NCBI GenBank assembly: GCA_965214875.1
Contig: OZ243980.1
Coordinates: 682,001 to 746,000 of the forward strand
DNA length: 64,000 nt
Direction of reading: 5' to 3'
Origin: CBDAUN01 sp965214875
GTDB lineage: Bacteria; Pseudomonadota; Gammaproteobacteria; Arenicellales; JAJDZL01
Shown here: positions 62,588 to 64,000 of the stretch, piece after piece
Position numbering within the stretch: the first letter of the stretch is position 1
How the letters are laid out: each line of letters begins with the position of its first letter
Made by a program: the position numbers and the translations under genes
Notes under the pieces: model-generated
Told to the model about the DNA's origin: nothing
What the model saw: the letters and a program-made list of their open reading frames with translations, nothing else
The model's database searches: none

Positions 62588-64000
62588 ATGAAACAAACTT
62601 TAGCCACCATTCATGGACTGGCGGCGGCTGTTGCAATAGGTTTCAATGGCGCCTTCATGATGCCAGCCGCAGCGCAATACGAGCCGAACGTCGAGCCGGT
62701 CCACGCGGTCGCGATGCATGGCGAGCCGAAGCATGGTCGTGATTTTACCCATTTCGACTTCGTCAATCCCGATGCACCTAAGGGCGGCAAGATGCGATTC
62801 GGCGCCCAGGGCACCTTCGATTCGTTTCATCCGTTCATTCCCAAGGGCTTGGCCGCGTCAACCGGCTCAGTGGAGACGCTGATGGTTGGCAATCCAGAAG
62901 AGGTGTTCACCAACTACGGCCTGATCGCCGAAACCGTCGAGATGCCGCCGGATCGGTCTTGGGTGATCTTCAACATCAACGAGCGCGCCAGATGGCATGA
63001 CGGGGAACCGATTACTGCCGATGACGTGGTCTGGTCGTTCAACACGCTGATCGAACATGATCCCGACTATGCGAGATACTATTCGGATGTAGAACTGGCC
63101 GAGAAGCTTGGACATCTGCGCGTCGGTTTCACTTTCAAGACCGATCAAAATCGTGAGCTGCCGCTGATCCTTGGCCAATTGCCGGTCCTGCCAAAGCATT
63201 ACTGGGCAGATCGGGACTTTTCAAAAACCACGCTTGAACCCCCATTGGGAAGCGGTCCCTATCGCGTGAAGGATTTCGAGCCTGGCCGCTATGTGGAGCT
63301 GGAGCGCGTCAATGACTATTGGGGGGCTGATCTGCCGGTCAATCGCGGCATGAGCAACTTTGATCAGCGTCGTACCGACTACTATCGTGACGACACTGCG
63401 ATACGCTTGGCCTTGAAGGCGGGTAAGATCGATTTTAGATGGGAAAATCAGGCAAAAGCTTGGTCCGCCGACTATGATGTCCCGGCTGTTCACAACGGCT
63501 GGCTGAAAAAGGAGCTAGCTCCGCATAGTCGTCCGACAGGCATGCAGGCGTTTGTCATGAATACCCGCCGCGCCATGTTTGCCGACATTCGGGTGCGCGA
63601 AGCGCTTGCCCACGCGTTCGACTTCGAGTGGTCGAACCATCTGCTGTTTCATGATCTTTACAGTCGCACTGAGAGCTACTTTTCCAATTCCGAATTCGCT
63701 GCAACCGGGCGTCCTCAGGGAGAGGAGCTCGAAATCTTGAGCCGATTCAAGGATCAGTTGCCCTCGGAGGTGTTTGAGGGGCCGTACAGGGCTCCAAAGA
63801 CGGATGGAAGCGGCTGGCCGCGGGAAAACTTGAAAATCGCTTCAGATCTGCTTGACGAGGCAGGCTGGGTGATTCAGGATTTAAAGCGGGTCAATGTTCA
63901 AACAGGTCGGCGCCTTGAATTTGAGATTCTTCTGGTAAGCCAGGCTTTTGAGCGAATAGTTCTGCCGTTTGCCCGCAATCTCGCAAAGCTAGGTATTGAT
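62588..64000 (+). CDS. Oligopeptide ABC transporter substrate-binding protein (YejA-like), cut by window edge
   Basis: The frame opens at ATG 62588 and runs past the last base, so the C-terminus is missing. A signal peptide ('TLATIHGLAAAVAIGF', cleaved near 'PAAA|QYEP') begins the protein. The SBP family 5 core is clear: 'HFDFVNPDAPKGGKMRFGAQ', 'RARWHDGEPITADDVVWSF' and 'PLGSGPYRVKDFEPGRYVEL', 'VREALAHAFDFEW'. The 'YxPKGG' and 'GTFDSFHPF' features suit the YejA/microcin C-type group. The permease and ATPase genes presumably follow outside the window. Confidence 0.92.
   Translation, partial: MKQTLATIHGLAAAVAIGFNGAFMMPAAAQYEPNVEPVHAVAMHGEPKHGRDFTHFDFVNPDAPKGGKMRFGAQGTFDSFHPFIPKGLAASTGSVETLMVGNPEEVFTNYGLIAETVEMPPDRSWVIFNINERARWHDGEPITADDVVWSFNTLIEHDPDYARYYSDVELAEKLGHLRVGFTFKTDQNRELPLILGQLPVLPKHYWADRDFSKTTLEPPLGSGPYRVKDFEPGRYVELERVNDYWGADLPVNRGMSNFDQRRTDYYRDDTAIRLALKAGKIDFRWENQAKAWSADYDVPAVHNGWLKKELAPHSRPTGMQAFVMNTRRAMFADIRVREALAHAFDFEWSNHLLFHDLYSRTESYFSNSEFAATGRPQGEELEILSRFKDQLPSEVFEGPYRAPKTDGSGWPRENLKIASDLLDEAGWVIQDLKRVNVQTGRRLEFEILLVSQAFERIVLPFARNLAKLGID

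Noticed and set aside
1..64000. CRISPR arrays, tRNA and rRNA genes
   Set aside because: No regularly spaced direct repeats of 25-40 bp, and I saw no tRNA cloverleaf or rRNA sequence on reading.

Overview
The window looks like chromosome from a gammaproteobacterium of about 50-55% GC. The evidence is conserved gene order: a zapB-like gene, zapA, a 6S RNA candidate and 5-formyltetrahydrofolate cyclo-ligase in one block; ygfB-pepP-ubiH-ubiI in another; rpiA divergent from ilvA; and dapF followed by xerC. The housekeeping genes are intact. They are interrupted by a large amount of decaying mobile DNA and pseudogenes, as expected of a host-associated or otherwise relaxed lineage. I cannot name the genus.

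Layout. 1-9.7 kb: a cut hypothetical gene, then a minus-strand, ATGA-coupled operon (formylglutamate-amidohydrolase-like, two small cytochrome-b-like anchors, an SdhA-like flavoprotein and a two-subunit class I fumarase/tartrate dehydratase), then rpiA, ilvA, a phosphopantetheinyl transferase and an EVE protein. 9.7-17.7 kb: cyclo-ligase, 6S RNA candidate, zapA/zapB-like, ygfB-pepP-ubiH-ubiI and fur. 17.7-25.3 kb: accessory DNA with a HigBA-like toxin-antitoxin pair between direct repeats, an EamA transporter, a TRAP binding protein, a DNA adenine methylase and a decayed 2.1-kb IS1-type element. 25.6-29.7 kb: rsmA, pdxA, a CDGSH protein, a dioxygenase fragment and a carboxymuconolactone decarboxylase homologue. 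29.7-33.6 kb: accessory cassettes. 33.6-50.3 kb: moaB, SDR, arsC, choline sulfatase, zapE, cysQ, dapF, xerC, NAD-glutamate dehydrogenase, membrane pyrophosphatase and PPi-phosphofructokinase. 50.4-55.9 kb: a coiled-coil nuclease-like protein, another cassette, moaA, and a MITE/dinD/IS481 patch. 55.9-64 kb: Nudix hydrolase, lutA-lutB, SNF2 helicase and a cut oligopeptide-binding protein.

The most unusual signal is a set of small secreted-protein genes (A about 11.2 kb, B about 30.2 kb, C about 32.2 kb, D about 52.1 kb). Each has a good Shine-Dalgarno and ATG, then a run of 8-11 C residues coding for prolines, then a signal peptide hydrophobic core. In all four the run length as sequenced throws the frame out, so every gene is OFF; adding or removing one C restores a full open frame. 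B and D are each exactly bounded by 22-bp inverted repeats of an IS1-type element (consensus GGTAGTGTCTCAGTTTGAAA) with 8-bp target duplications, perfect for D, and carry no transposase. I infer non-autonomous transposons whose only cargo is a phase-variable secreted protein. The same repeat forms the end of an IS1-family transposase fragment at 23.1 kb, which identifies the family of the mobilising element. A fifth C-tract opens a small membrane-peptide ORF directly behind the TRAP binding-protein gene.

Two neighbouring pyrophosphate enzymes (proton/sodium-pumping PPase and PPi-dependent phosphofructokinase) suggest PPi-based energy saving in glycolysis. LutAB, a TRAP binding protein, choline sulfatase, the NAD-dependent glutamate dehydrogenase and an oligopeptide-binding protein point to growth on organic acids, amino acids and osmolytes.
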